This document shows, in pieces, positions 1-5,854 of a DNA stretch of 38,995 nucleotides. The stretch is taken from positions 1-38,995 of the IMG/VR virus record IMGVR_UViG_3300032299_000539. One strand, written 5' to 3'. The translations under genes and the position numbers were made by a program. The DNA is from a virus. The first letter of the stretch is position 1, and the number at the start of each line of letters is the position of its first letter. The notes under the pieces are model-generated. The model saw only the letters and a program-made list of their open reading frames with translations. It had not been told where the DNA came from and did no database searches.

Positions 1-26
1 GTAGCCATCATTTTAGATTTCATCAT
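1..26 (-). CDS. 5' end of a leftward gene cut by the window edge
   Basis: Only eight codons are visible (M-M-K-S-K-M-M-A). The ATG overlaps the stop of the preceding leftward gene as ATGA, and a Shine-Dalgarno AAGGAG lies 8 nt upstream, inside the end of that gene. This is the same coupling used by its neighbours, so a real gene start is likely. Nothing can be said of its function. Joining it to the right edge of the window gives no continuing reading frame. Confidence 0.5.
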
Positions 27-697
27 TTCTTTTGCTCCTTGTAAAGATTGTTGAAAGTTTCTTCCGCATCCATATACGAATCATCTTGCTCCGCACAATA
101 GATATGTTGGTTGGGCCTGAAATCAGGCGCACCCTGTCCTGTTTGCCAATAGGCTGGACTTGTCACTCGAACTCGGTTGTTAGGCAAAGCCACAATATTC
201 CCAGTCCATTTACCCGCATCAGTTAGTATTAGCACATGACTCTGTTTATGCTGTGAAGGATCTTCAGACACACTACTCTCAGCATAGTCAACAGTGAACA
301 AATACCTACCTGTAAAAAATTCATTATTAATCTTACACAACCAAGGAGAAGGCTTTGCTCTCTCCAGACTAATGATGGAATGATTATAACTATTACAATC
401 CCAAGGCTGTGACAAGTGATTCATCATACGATCAGGCCATACCTCTAAAGGTATATCACCTACTAACGCAGCAAGAGGCATTCTCGCCCACATTGCTCCA
501 CCATGTACATTTGCTTGACTACCATCATCTGCTTCACAACCAGTGAAGATAACTTGAAAGCTCAAGCTCCTATCTGGAATGGTGGTAACAGCCACTGCTA
601 ATGCATGTATGTATTCTCCATGATAGTTTTGATGTCCATTCGTAAACTCTTTTCTAACCCAACATTTAAAATATGGGATGTTACTTGTCAGATACAT
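23..697 (-). CDS. Conserved phage protein of unknown function, 224 aa
   Basis: I recognise no catalytic motif. The protein has mixed composition, no membrane segment and no signal peptide, and is rich in aromatic residues with a central Ser-Glu-Asp stretch, like a soluble folded protein. The N-terminus (MYLTSNIPYFKCWVRKEF) and the phrase HGEYIHALAVAV look like a phage family I have seen in environmental phages, but I cannot name it. It is the largest gene of the small leftward cluster, and its stop overlaps the next start (ATGA). Role unknown; by position a late or virion-associated protein is possible. Confidence 0.75.
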   Translation of the reverse strand: MYLTSNIPYFKCWVRKEFTNGHQNYHGEYIHALAVAVTTIPDRSLSFQVIFTGCEADDGSQANVHGGAMWARMPLAALVGDIPLEVWPDRMMNHLSQPWDCNSYNHSIISLERAKPSPWLCKINNEFFTGRYLFTVDYAESSVSEDPSQHKQSHVLILTDAGKWTGNIVALPNNRVRVTSPAYWQTGQGAPDFRPNQHIYCAEQDDSYMDAEETFNNLYKEQKK

Positions 698-713
698 TGA
701 ACAATCTTTCTAT

Positions 714-992
714 TTACTTCTTCTTTTTAGGGGCTGCTTTAACAGGCGATTTTTTTACAGGAGCTTTGGCTGGCTTACCAACACCAATCATGATGGCAAT
801 CATAGGCTTCTTAGAAACAACACCACCCTTAGCCATCTTTGTAGGAGGGGTAGGAGCTTTCTTTGTGGCTTCAAAGGCTTTACGCTCTAGCTCATTGGCT
901 CTGTCCAAGTAGGTGTTACGCACCTCTTGAGGAACAGCAGTGTCTTTAGCCTTCTCTCTATACATCTTAACTTTTTCTGCATCGGTAGCCAT
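714..992 (-). CDS. Small lysine-rich protein with histone H1-like tail, 92 aa
   Basis: The N-terminal half (residues 1-45) is charged and probably helical. The C-terminal half is a low-complexity Lys-Ala-Pro tail ending in four lysines, like a histone H1 tail. Between them is a Met-Ala-Lys-Gly-Gly-Val-Val stretch; similar AKGG(L/V)V linkers occur in the fibre and in the 1756-aa virion protein of this phage. A nucleic-acid-binding role is plausible from charge alone. It is the fifth gene of a leftward operon of small basic proteins. An RBS (AAAGGAG) precedes the start. Confidence 0.75.
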   Translation of the reverse strand: MATDAEKVKMYREKAKDTAVPQEVRNTYLDRANELERKAFEATKKAPTPPTKMAKGGVVSKKPMIAIMIGVGKPAKAPVKKSPVKAAPKKKK

Positions 993-1007
993 AGTTTCTC
1001 CTTTTAG

Positions 1008-1277
1008 TTACCACTTAACCTTGTCTGCCCAATATGCAGCAGACATCTTACCCTTACTAATATTCTCAGCATGACGAGCTTTGAAGCTCTTCTGCCTAGC
1101 CTTGTCCTTAGCTGTGTCTGGACTAGCACCAGCACCACTAACACCTTGCTGTCCAAATCTAATTAGTTTAACTGTATCACCATCTTTGGCTAACACAGCA
1201 TGACTCTTCGTAGGATGTTTCGGTGTAGCCTTAGGCTTGTTATACCCGCTAAACTCTTCACTGCCTCTTTTAATCAT
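1008..1277 (-). CDS. Conserved small basic phage protein, 89 aa
   Basis: The protein is strongly basic and ends with AAYWADKVKW. The pattern RGSEEFSGYNKPK, VKLIRFGQQGVSGAG and KARHAENI is a recurring small-protein family in environmental phages; its function is unknown to me. Its start overlaps the stop of the upstream 77-aa gene as ATGA, so the two are translationally coupled. Four consecutive basic proteins suggest a set made together late, perhaps DNA-binding or packaged with the DNA; this is inference. Confidence 0.8.
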   Translation of the reverse strand: MIKRGSEEFSGYNKPKATPKHPTKSHAVLAKDGDTVKLIRFGQQGVSGAGASPDTAKDKARQKSFKARHAENISKGKMSAAYWADKVKW

Positions 1278-1507
1278 CTGAATTTGCTCACTTTCTTAGC
1301 AATGGCCTTAGGCTGTTTAACAAACTGTTTGCCTTCTGCTGTGCCTTTTCTCTTGGCTTTGGTGGTGGCAGCATACTCAGCAGAGCTTAAAGACTTGATG
1401 GCTGCTTCAGGAAGATAACGCTCTCCTGTTTTAGAAGAGGGCTTACCAGACTTAGTTGTCCACTTCTGCTCTGTCCATTCTTTTAAAGACTTCTGAGAAG
1501 CTTTCAT
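1274..1507 (-). CDS. Small basic protein, DUF5872-like, 77 aa
   Basis: Contains LKEWTEQKWTTKSGKPS, TGERYLPEAA and a basic C-terminus with KGKQFVKQP, written here as GKQFVKQPK. From memory this is the pattern of the small viral proteins called DUF5872; I cannot confirm the family number. No enzymatic residues are known. ATGA overlaps couple it to the genes on both sides. A nucleic-acid-binding or structural role is inferred from charge only. Confidence 0.8.
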   Translation of the reverse strand: MKASQKSLKEWTEQKWTTKSGKPSSKTGERYLPEAAIKSLSSAEYAATTKAKRKGTAEGKQFVKQPKAIAKKVSKFR

Positions 1508-1683
1508 TTATAACCACCTCCAGCAGCCTTGTACTTCTTAGCTACAAGCTGTGCTTTTCTAGCAGACCATTCTCCCGGATCTCCACCAGCAGACCCAGCT
1601 TTCACCCTAGCTACCAACGCCTTACGCATTGTAGGCTTAGTGTAATTGTTCGCAGCATTAACAGTGCTTTTCTTTGTTGCCAT
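1504..1683 (-). CDS. 59-aa basic protein, short gene easily missed
   Basis: Starts MATKKSTVNAANNYTKPTMR and ends KYKAAGGGYK, with a WSARKAQLVAKKYK segment. The same pattern recurs in small phage proteins I have seen beside DUF5872-like genes. RBS AAGGAAG precedes the ATG. Its stop overlaps the next start as ATGA, and it overlaps the end of the upstream 93-aa gene by 26 nt. At 59 codons it falls below common length cut-offs, but the frame, RBS and coupling make it a confident gene. Function unknown. Confidence 0.82.
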   Translation of the reverse strand: MATKKSTVNAANNYTKPTMRKALVARVKAGSAGGDPGEWSARKAQLVAKKYKAAGGGYK

Positions 1684-1939
1684 GTTGTTTCTTCCTTGGT
1701 AGGTGTCTATGCTCTTTCCATCCCTCAGCTCTCATAGCTTCTTCAACTCTGTCTAAGGGAAATACATATCCTGTACTTTTCTCTAACGCTGCCCTAACAT
1801 AATAGACATCACTGTGAAACAAATGCATCTTGTCTACATAGCCCCTGTGTAATGCCAATGAAGCCTGTGTAAATACACTGTAGGGATATGTGTTTGTTAA
1901 GCCTTTGTCTTCTAAGTCTTGTCTGGTGTATAAGTTCAT
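1658..1939 (-). CDS. Small protein of unknown function, 93 aa; first gene of leftward cluster
   Basis: Soluble, with many aromatic residues and a short basic tail. No domain is recognised. It is the first gene leftward of the non-coding region, so it should be the promoter-proximal gene of the leftward cluster. The RBS is weak. A start further in is possible, but the aromatic N-terminal part looks coding. A candidate leftward promoter lies about 470 nt upstream, which would give a long leader. Confidence 0.65.
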   Translation of the reverse strand: MNLYTRQDLEDKGLTNTYPYSVFTQASLALHRGYVDKMHLFHSDVYYVRAALEKSTGYVFPLDRVEEAMRAEGWKEHRHLPRKKQHGNKEKHC

Positions 1940-2406
1940 AATGCTTCATGCTAACACACTTTGTAACAATAACACAAGCATAGCCTAGCTAAGGTGGTAT
2001 GGTAGCATTTATTGCTACACATAACAACCTATCCCAATGTATGTCTATAAGTGTTGTTGACTGTTTATATCACATAGTGAGATACAACCAACTATACCTA
2101 ATATCTAGAACATACACCTAGAAAGCCCATAAGGGATGTGTTCATCTATGGCTGTTGTTAGCCCACCCTTTTAGCAACAGCTTTTAACAAGTACCCACAT
2201 CAAGTCTAGTCTGGTCAGTGTAAGGTGTTACCACTGCCAGTATTCAGAGCAAGAACAACACAGTGGCCCCTATGTTGTTCCCTCCGAGTCTTTTCTCTTC
2301 AGCAGCCGATTGCAAGCTCATTTCTTTACCCGTAGCCGGAAGGTAGCCTATACTTTTTCTTCGTATCGCCTGTATGTCAAATGCATACATGGTGCAGGTA
2401 GTGGTA

Positions 2407-2434
2407 GTTTTACACATATTGAAATCAATGTCAA
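2407..2434 (-). promoter_or_regulatory. Candidate leftward sigma-70 promoter
   Basis: On the minus strand, TTGACA (2429-2434) is followed after 16 bp by TAAAAC (2407-2412). The -35 is perfect, the -10 matches 4 of 6, and the spacer is slightly short. It points toward the leftward cluster starting at 1939 and would give a leader of roughly 460 nt containing three possible hairpins. Confidence 0.4.
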
Positions 2435-2513
2435 GCTTTTCTTATGGAAAGAATGAAATATGTTGTACCTCCCTAGCCTCTGGTCCATGTGGGGGTGTAC
2501 CTATAGGTTGCTG

Positions 2514-2544
2514 TTTAAGTATCTAATCTGAACTTTTAAGTATC
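2514..2544. repeat. Two direct repeats TTTAAGTATC, 21 bp apart
   Basis: Copies at 2514-2523 and 2535-2544. The 21-bp spacing is two helical turns, which puts both on the same DNA face, as expected for a cooperative regulator site. Which protein would bind is unknown. Confidence 0.5.
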
Positions 2545-2595
2545 AAGTGCATGAAACTTTAATAAGAATTGTTATCATCTATGTAGCTGCCTAGC

Positions 2596-2662
2596 ACTAG
2601 CGTGTACACATCTATTTTGTTTAACATACTAAACACTTTCTTATACTAGCGTGTACACATCT
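2596..2662. repeat. Two perfect 18-bp repeats ACTAGCGTGTACACATCT
   Basis: Copies at 2596-2613 and 2645-2662, 49 bp apart. Each contains the 8-bp palindrome GTGTACAC. Two identical 18-mers this close are very unlikely by chance. They look like paired operators or initiator-protein sites. Confidence 0.7.
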
Positions 2663-2853
2663 CTGTGAAGTTGACGGTGCAAATCGGTGCAGTTGATCTG
2701 TCCCTAATTATTTCTATGGCGGTGTGGACGCTGCTGTAAACCAGCCTTGGTTAACAAGTCTATTTTTCCTGATTTTTGTACGAGGCCATATACATATAGC
2801 GCCCTACCCCCCTGTGCCCCCGCCACCCCAGCGTTGCGCCAGCGCTGCGCCAG

Positions 2854-2877
2854 TGCAATGCGTTGCAATGCGTTGCA
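2854..2877. repeat. Tandem repeat TGCAATGCGT x 2.4
   Basis: A perfect 10-bp unit repeated 2.4 times, just after a GC-rich stretch with two near copies of TGCGCCAGC. One unit is about one helical turn, so it may be an iteron-like protein site. It lies about 260 bp from the DnaA-box cluster. Confidence 0.55.
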
Positions 2878-3054
2878 GATCTTGGGTGAATCAAAGACAT
2901 AGAATGCATTCAACTCAAGAATAAAAAATCTTCAATGAATTCAAGGACTTAGAAGATCTTTGAATACTGATTCAAAATCGGTTTTCAATGTCAAAAAACT
3001 GAAAATGTTGCCTATTTTTTAAGCATCACTTCGATGAATGAAAGGTGGTATATC

Positions 3055-3071
3055 TATAACTAAAAGTTATA
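3055..3071. promoter_or_regulatory. Perfect inverted repeat TATAACT-aaa-AGTTATA
   Basis: Arms 3055-3061 and 3065-3071 with a 3-bp centre, the layout of a dimeric repressor operator. It could also form a small hairpin. Flanking GGTGGTA and CTACCCC extend the symmetry imperfectly. Confidence 0.45.
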
Positions 3072-3072
3072 C

Positions 3073-3127
3073 TACCCCATCTACCCCATCCTTCATTGCC
3101 TAAATTTTAAGCAACATTTACCCCATC
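3073..3127. repeat. Three copies of TACCCCATC
   Basis: Copies at 3073-3081, 3082-3090 (in direct tandem) and 3119-3127. They sit just before the DnaA boxes, in the position iterons occupy in many origins. Confidence 0.5.
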
Positions 3128-3138
3128 CCCTTTTGAAG

Positions 3139-3205
3139 TTATCCACAGCAACCAACCCAGTTATCAACAACCCAATGACATGGCTCAATAACAAACTGTG
3201 GATAA
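3139..3205. other. Putative replication origin: DnaA-box cluster
   Basis: Two perfect consensus DnaA boxes lie in opposite orientation: TTATCCACA at 3139-3147 and its complement TGTGGATAA at 3197-3205. A one-mismatch box TTATCAACA lies between them at 3161-3169. AT-rich DNA follows (3210-3300), suitable for unwinding, and a TATAAT hexamer sits at 3228-3233. Iteron-like repeats lie on the left. Together this looks like an origin, or a control site, read by host DnaA. It would be unusual for a T7-type replication system. Confidence 0.6.
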
Positions 3206-3308
3206 GTCTCTATCAACTTTGTATTTTTATAATCGCATTTTTATGACAACTATGTTGGCATTAAAAAATGCTTAAAAATACAAAGATCTGCGTATACATG
3301 CCCGATCC

Positions 3309-3395
3309 CATGTCTTTCATTTAACAAAGAAACTATCCTTTTCACTTTAGTGAGAAAAGGAAATAGTTTCTTTTCTTAGTTAAATGAAAGACATG
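3309..3395. repeat. Long hairpin covering the first rightward start codon
   Basis: Perfect 17-bp outer arms (3309-3325 and 3379-3395) enclose a second, bulged stem: AAAGAAACTATCC pairs with GGAAATAGTTTCTTT apart from bulges. The ATG at 3384 lies in the right arm, so in RNA the hairpin would hide the start codon. As DNA it could be a cruciform or single-strand initiation site beside the putative origin. It has no terminal U-run, so a terminator is less likely. Confidence 0.7.
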
Positions 3396-3710
3396 AAGAT
3401 GAAAATCGAAACCGAATTGTTAGATTTAACGAAGTTAGTCTGTCAAGAGAAAGGCGATAGCCTTTTTTGTATCGATGAAAAGTGGCATACTGTTGTCAAA
3501 CCCTTTTTGAAAAAAAGGGAAGTGTCAGATGAAACCCTTCAAGATCTTCGGAAATTCATCCAAGATCTTATGAAGGCAATTCAGAAGAAAACTGACAGAG
3601 CATATGTTGTAGATGCTGGAAGCTGGGTCGATGTTGTTGCACTGGTTTCAAACGACAAGCAACATTTCACAAAAGCTTTCCAAGCTTTTAAAACTGAATT
3701 CAACTATTAA
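3384..3710 (+). CDS. First rightward early protein, unknown function, 108 aa
   Basis: Soluble, charged and mostly helical; no known domain. It is the first gene to the right of the putative origin. The start is uncertain: ATG at 3384, 3393 and 3399 are in frame, and the first two lie within the right arm of a long hairpin. The only SD-like sequence (AAAAGGAAA) is about 20 nt upstream of 3384, which is too far unless the hairpin brings it close, so its translation may be controlled by RNA structure. A first-expressed host-takeover protein is possible but not shown. Confidence 0.7.
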   Translation: MKDMKMKIETELLDLTKLVCQEKGDSLFCIDEKWHTVVKPFLKKREVSDETLQDLRKFIQDLMKAIQKKTDRAYVVDAGSWVDVVALVSNDKQHFTKAFQAFKTEFNY

Positions 3711-3737
3711 TTTTTTAACCTTCCTAAAGGAAACATC

Positions 3738-3974
3738 ATGGAATACATTCCACAAATTGGCTTGATTACATCAACTATTGCACTTGCTTTGTTATACAAA
3801 GATGAAGCTGTGTTAGCCTTGGCTAAGACCTTCGGTTACAAAGTAACTGGTGTTGGTTTCAAGAAATCACACTACACTCTCAGCAAAGCTGAGGCAATGC
3901 AATGGATGGGTTGTTATGACGAGGCACTGTTGTTTAAAGGTAAAACCTTTATCGGTGCTAAGAAAGCCCTCTGA
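3738..3974 (+). CDS. Small early protein with one hydrophobic segment, 78 aa
   Basis: Residues about 6-20 (QIGLITSTIALALLY) are hydrophobic and could form a membrane segment or a buried helix. The rest is soluble with several lysines. No family is recognised. It starts behind a palindromic RBS cassette (TTCCTAAAGGAA at 3721-3732, ATG 6 nt later), the first of at least seven in this phage. A strong promoter begins right after its stop codon. Confidence 0.75.
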   Translation: MEYIPQIGLITSTIALALLYKDEAVLALAKTFGYKVTGVGFKKSHYTLSKAEAMQWMGCYDEALLFKGKTFIGAKKAL

Positions 3975-4003
3975 TTGACATGGTCTTTATTGATCGCTAC
4001 AAT
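3975..4003 (+). promoter_or_regulatory. Near-consensus sigma-70 promoter
   Basis: TTGACA (3975-3980), a 17-bp spacer, then TACAAT (3998-4003): perfect -35, 5 of 6 in the -10, ideal spacing. It lies between two rightward genes and should start RNA near 4010, just before the 238-aa gene. The small inverted repeat GGCAA-tg-TTGCC (about 4016-4027) lies in the initial transcript. Confidence 0.85.
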
Positions 4004-4051
4004 TGAAACCTCAACGGCAATGTTGCCACAACCTTCCTGAAAGGAAACACA

Positions 4052-4768
4052 ATGTTCAAGTCTAAAGCTTTGCTTTCTGTATCGTCCGATGCTAAAACTG
4101 TCAAGGGAGAAGCCGTAGGCTTTTTGACTGGCATTCTCTATCTTGCTCCATCAACAACAACCAAGTGGAACACTTGTTCAATGGCAAAAACTGCTAAGTG
4201 TGACGTAGCTTGTTTATACAAAGCAGGACGGGGTGCTATGAACTCCGTTCAAACGGCTCGAATCAACAAAACCATTTGGTTTTTTACAGAGCGAAACAGC
4301 TTCATGCAACAACTTGTTGTTGATATTGCAAAGCTCATCAAGAAAGCCAACAAGCAAGGCTTACAGCCTTTGGTTAGATTGAATGGAACTAGCGACATTC
4401 GTTGGGAAAGCGTAGCTTTTACCGATGCCGATGGCATTGAATATGTAAACATATTTGCTGCTTTTCCTGAGGTTCAATTCTATGACTACACCAAAGATGT
4501 AAATCGTAAAGATTTACCTACCAACTACGATGTAACTTTCAGTTACTCTGGTGTTGAAGGCTTTCAGCCTTTTGTTCAAAAAGCTTTGCTTAACAACATG
4601 AGAATGGCAGTAGTGTTCCGTAAGGAACAAGACATTCCCCAAAGCTTTATGGGAATCCCTGTTGTCTCTGGAGACAACTCTGATGTTCGTCACCTCGATG
4701 ACAAAGTCATTGTCGGACTGTATGCCAAAGGTAAAGCGAAGCTTGATGCCACTGGTTTTGTGGTGTGA
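4052..4768 (+). CDS. Cys-motif phage protein resembling the GP88/DUF7227 type, 238 aa
   Basis: Residues 40-80 carry a clear motif: NTCSMAKTAKCDVACLYKAG (C42, C50, C54), then QTARINKT and a Phe-Phe pair. A later QPLVRLNGTSDIRWE segment sits where GP88-type proteins have a similar sequence. In such phage proteins the cysteines are thought to bind a metal or iron-sulphur centre, but no reaction is established that I know of. The family name is from memory. It starts behind an RBS cassette (TTCCTGAAAGGAA) and directly follows the near-consensus promoter, so it should be strongly expressed early. A long structured non-coding leader follows. Confidence 0.8.
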   Translation: MFKSKALLSVSSDAKTVKGEAVGFLTGILYLAPSTTTKWNTCSMAKTAKCDVACLYKAGRGAMNSVQTARINKTIWFFTERNSFMQQLVVDIAKLIKKANKQGLQPLVRLNGTSDIRWESVAFTDADGIEYVNIFAAFPEVQFYDYTKDVNRKDLPTNYDVTFSYSGVEGFQPFVQKALLNNMRMAVVFRKEQDIPQSFMGIPVVSGDNSDVRHLDDKVIVGLYAKGKAKLDATGFVV

Positions 4769-4876
4769 GCTAAAGCTCTTCGATAGCCTTGCCTGAAGCC
4801 CTAAGGGGCTTTGGAGAATGTTATCCAGCGTTCTTTATAGGGTGAAGCCCTGCTGTGAAGCAAAGCTTCAAACGAA

Positions 4877-4937
4877 TGTTCTTTAAAAATTGAGACTAGT
4901 GTCGGTGAGGGTGCTTGCTATTAGCAAGGTAAGCACC
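4877..4937 (+). promoter_or_regulatory. Putative antitermination site: boxA plus hairpin
   Basis: TGTTCTTTAAAAATT (4877-4891) closely resembles the boxA element of proteobacterial rRNA operons, bound by NusB and ribosomal protein S10 (E. coli: TGCTCTTTAACAA). A stem-loop (4910-4937) follows, as boxB follows boxA in lambdoid nut sites. A second boxA-like copy, GCGTTCTTTATAG (4828-4840), lies upstream and is also followed by a small hairpin. Such a site would help transcription run through the long small-gene array. Confidence 0.5.
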
Positions 4938-5116
4938 ACTGCTATGGACTAGCCTAGTCTATGCAAGGTGAATGCATAGGACATGCTTACATATCATGTT
5001 GATAATATGTGTGAGAGACAATTTCCATTGTGGCACTGGGGTCGGTGCTAGACAGTGGGTTTCTGCGAGGATGTTACTTACAGTAACTTCTTCACAGAAG
5101 CAATGTCGCTTCTCTT

Positions 5117-5128
5117 TTCCTAAAGGAA
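5117..5128 (+). promoter_or_regulatory. Palindromic RBS cassette TTCCTAAAGGAA
   Basis: It fixes the start of the next gene at ATG 5134, not at the upstream in-frame ATG 4972. The TTCC arm can pair with the GGAA of the Shine-Dalgarno sequence. Sister copies precede the genes at 3738, 4052, 5361, 5450, 7596 and 11018. Confidence 0.7.
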
Positions 5129-5133
5129 ACAAA

Positions 5134-5349
5134 ATGGTACTTGATACACCACAGAAAATCGAAGCCTTCCGTCTACGTTCACTAAGACAAGGTCTTAGAC
5201 TGGAGATGGTTGGAATGCGTTTAACTTCCAAGGGTAAGACTTGCTATGCAATTCTTAAGGGTATGGGTTACAAAGGTACGAAGCAACAGGTGTTTGATGC
5301 TGTCACCATTGACAGTGAAAATGCACTGGCTGAAGCAATCAATTCCTGA
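5134..5349 (+). CDS. Small early protein, unknown function, 71 aa
   Basis: A basic N-terminal half and a C-terminal helix. SKGKTCYAILKGMGYKGTK is suggestive of a small DNA- or RNA-binding fold, but I recognise no family. The start is set by the RBS cassette 5 nt upstream; the longer form beginning at 4972 would run through the structured leader. Its stop codon is followed at once by the next RBS cassette. Likely early and co-transcribed with the genes to the right. Confidence 0.7.
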   Translation: MVLDTPQKIEAFRLRSLRQGLRLEMVGMRLTSKGKTCYAILKGMGYKGTKQQVFDAVTIDSENALAEAINS

Positions 5350-5360
5350 AAGGAACTGAC

Positions 5361-5438
5361 ATGGAATATGTAATAGGTGTGCTCTGCTTTGCAGCATTTG
5401 TTGCTGTGAAATTTTGGTTATTAACAATCTTTTCCTGA
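5361..5438 (+). CDS. 25-aa single-span membrane micropeptide
   Basis: MEYVIGVLCFAAFVAVKFWL then LTIFS: almost the whole peptide is one hydrophobic span. It begins 5 nt after an RBS cassette (TTCCTGAAAGGAA, 5343-5355), and its stop codon TGA forms part of the next cassette. The exact RBS makes expression likely despite its size. Possible roles are an inner-membrane effector or a regulator of a host membrane protein; nothing in the sequence decides this. Confidence 0.6.
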   Translation: MEYVIGVLCFAAFVAVKFWLLTIFS

Positions 5439-5445
5439 AAGGAAA
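5431..5445 (+). promoter_or_regulatory. Palindromic RBS cassette TTTCCTGAAAGGAAA
   Basis: It contains the stop codon of the 25-aa peptide and the Shine-Dalgarno sequence of the next gene, so termination and re-initiation are linked. It selects ATG 5450 over the in-frame ATG at 5414. Confidence 0.7.
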
Positions 5446-5449
5446 CAAC

Positions 5450-5854
5450 ATGAGAGTGTTCGTATATTTCAACCTTCACAAGAAATGCTTCAGCATTAAA
5501 GCCTTGGAAGGTGACCGCAAAGGTAGAGTTGTTGCTCATAGCAACACTGTGTTGCTTGAGGGATGCAAGTTCAAGGTGTCCGAAGCAGGGCGACAGCGAG
5601 TGCTTCGAGAGAAGCGCAAGAATGTCCATGCTGGTGTTAGTGGCACTTGGATTAATGGCGACAGAGTCGAGAGCCACTATGAATTCCTTAGCATGGTAGG
5701 CAGACAAGTTACTTATAACCCTTATAAGTATGACAGCTTCGTCATCAAAGCCACTGAGCAATCAGTGGATAAGGCTGATGTTGTTGGTATGAAAGTGTTC
5801 GCTGATGCCGAAGGCATTAAGCGTGGTGTTATTTACATGAGGAGTTTTCCATGA
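5450..5854 (+). CDS. Early protein of unknown function, 134 aa
   Basis: A mostly beta-type N-terminal region (MRVFVYFNLHKKCFSIKALE), a basic middle (EKRKNVHAGV) and a C-terminus ending IYMRSFP. No known domain. The start is set by the RBS cassette 5 nt upstream. Its stop overlaps the start of the next small gene as ATGA. By position it is an early protein. Confidence 0.78.
   Translation: MRVFVYFNLHKKCFSIKALEGDRKGRVVAHSNTVLLEGCKFKVSEAGRQRVLREKRKNVHAGVSGTWINGDRVESHYEFLSMVGRQVTYNPYKYDSFVIKATEQSVDKADVVGMKVFADAEGIKRGVIYMRSFP

Larger units (their letters stand above)
1940..3383. other. 1.4-kb non-coding divergent control region
   Basis: Genes diverge from this stretch. I see no convincing gene. 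It holds possible hairpins at 2002-2018 (GTAGCA/TGCTAC), 2151-2181 (GCTGTTG/CAACAGC followed by TTTT) and 2253-2280 (GAACAACA/TGTTGTTC), a C-rich patch near 2800-2850, several direct repeats, a cluster of DnaA boxes and a long hairpin. It most likely carries the leftward and rightward control sites and an origin of replication. Confidence 0.75.
4769..5133 (+). ncRNA. 365-nt structured non-coding region with boxA-like site
   Basis: No convincing gene starts here; the in-frame ATG at 4972 lacks an RBS. At least seven stem-loops can be drawn: AAGCCC-taag-GGGCTT (4796-4811), AGGG-tgaag-CCCT (4839-4851), GAAGC-aaa-GCTTC (4857-4869), a 9-bp bulged stem (4910-4937), CTATGCA/TGCATAG (4959-4979), GTTACT-tac-AGTAAC (5073-5087) and AGAAGC/GCTTCT (5096-5113). 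There is also a palindrome GACTAG-c-CTAGTC (4947-4959). The density suggests a structured leader or small RNA for the downstream small-gene array. Confidence 0.55.

Noticed and set aside
2704-2924. Open frames on both strands in the GC-rich patch
   Set aside because: No RBS, low-complexity composition, overlap each other, and lie among repeats of the control region.
4796-4811. Terminator after the 238-aa gene
   Set aside because: The stem AAGCCC/GGGCTT is not followed by a U-run.
4972-5133. Longer N-terminus for the gene at 5134
   Set aside because: The ATG at 4972 lacks an RBS and the frame would run through several stem-loops; the RBS cassette points to 5134.
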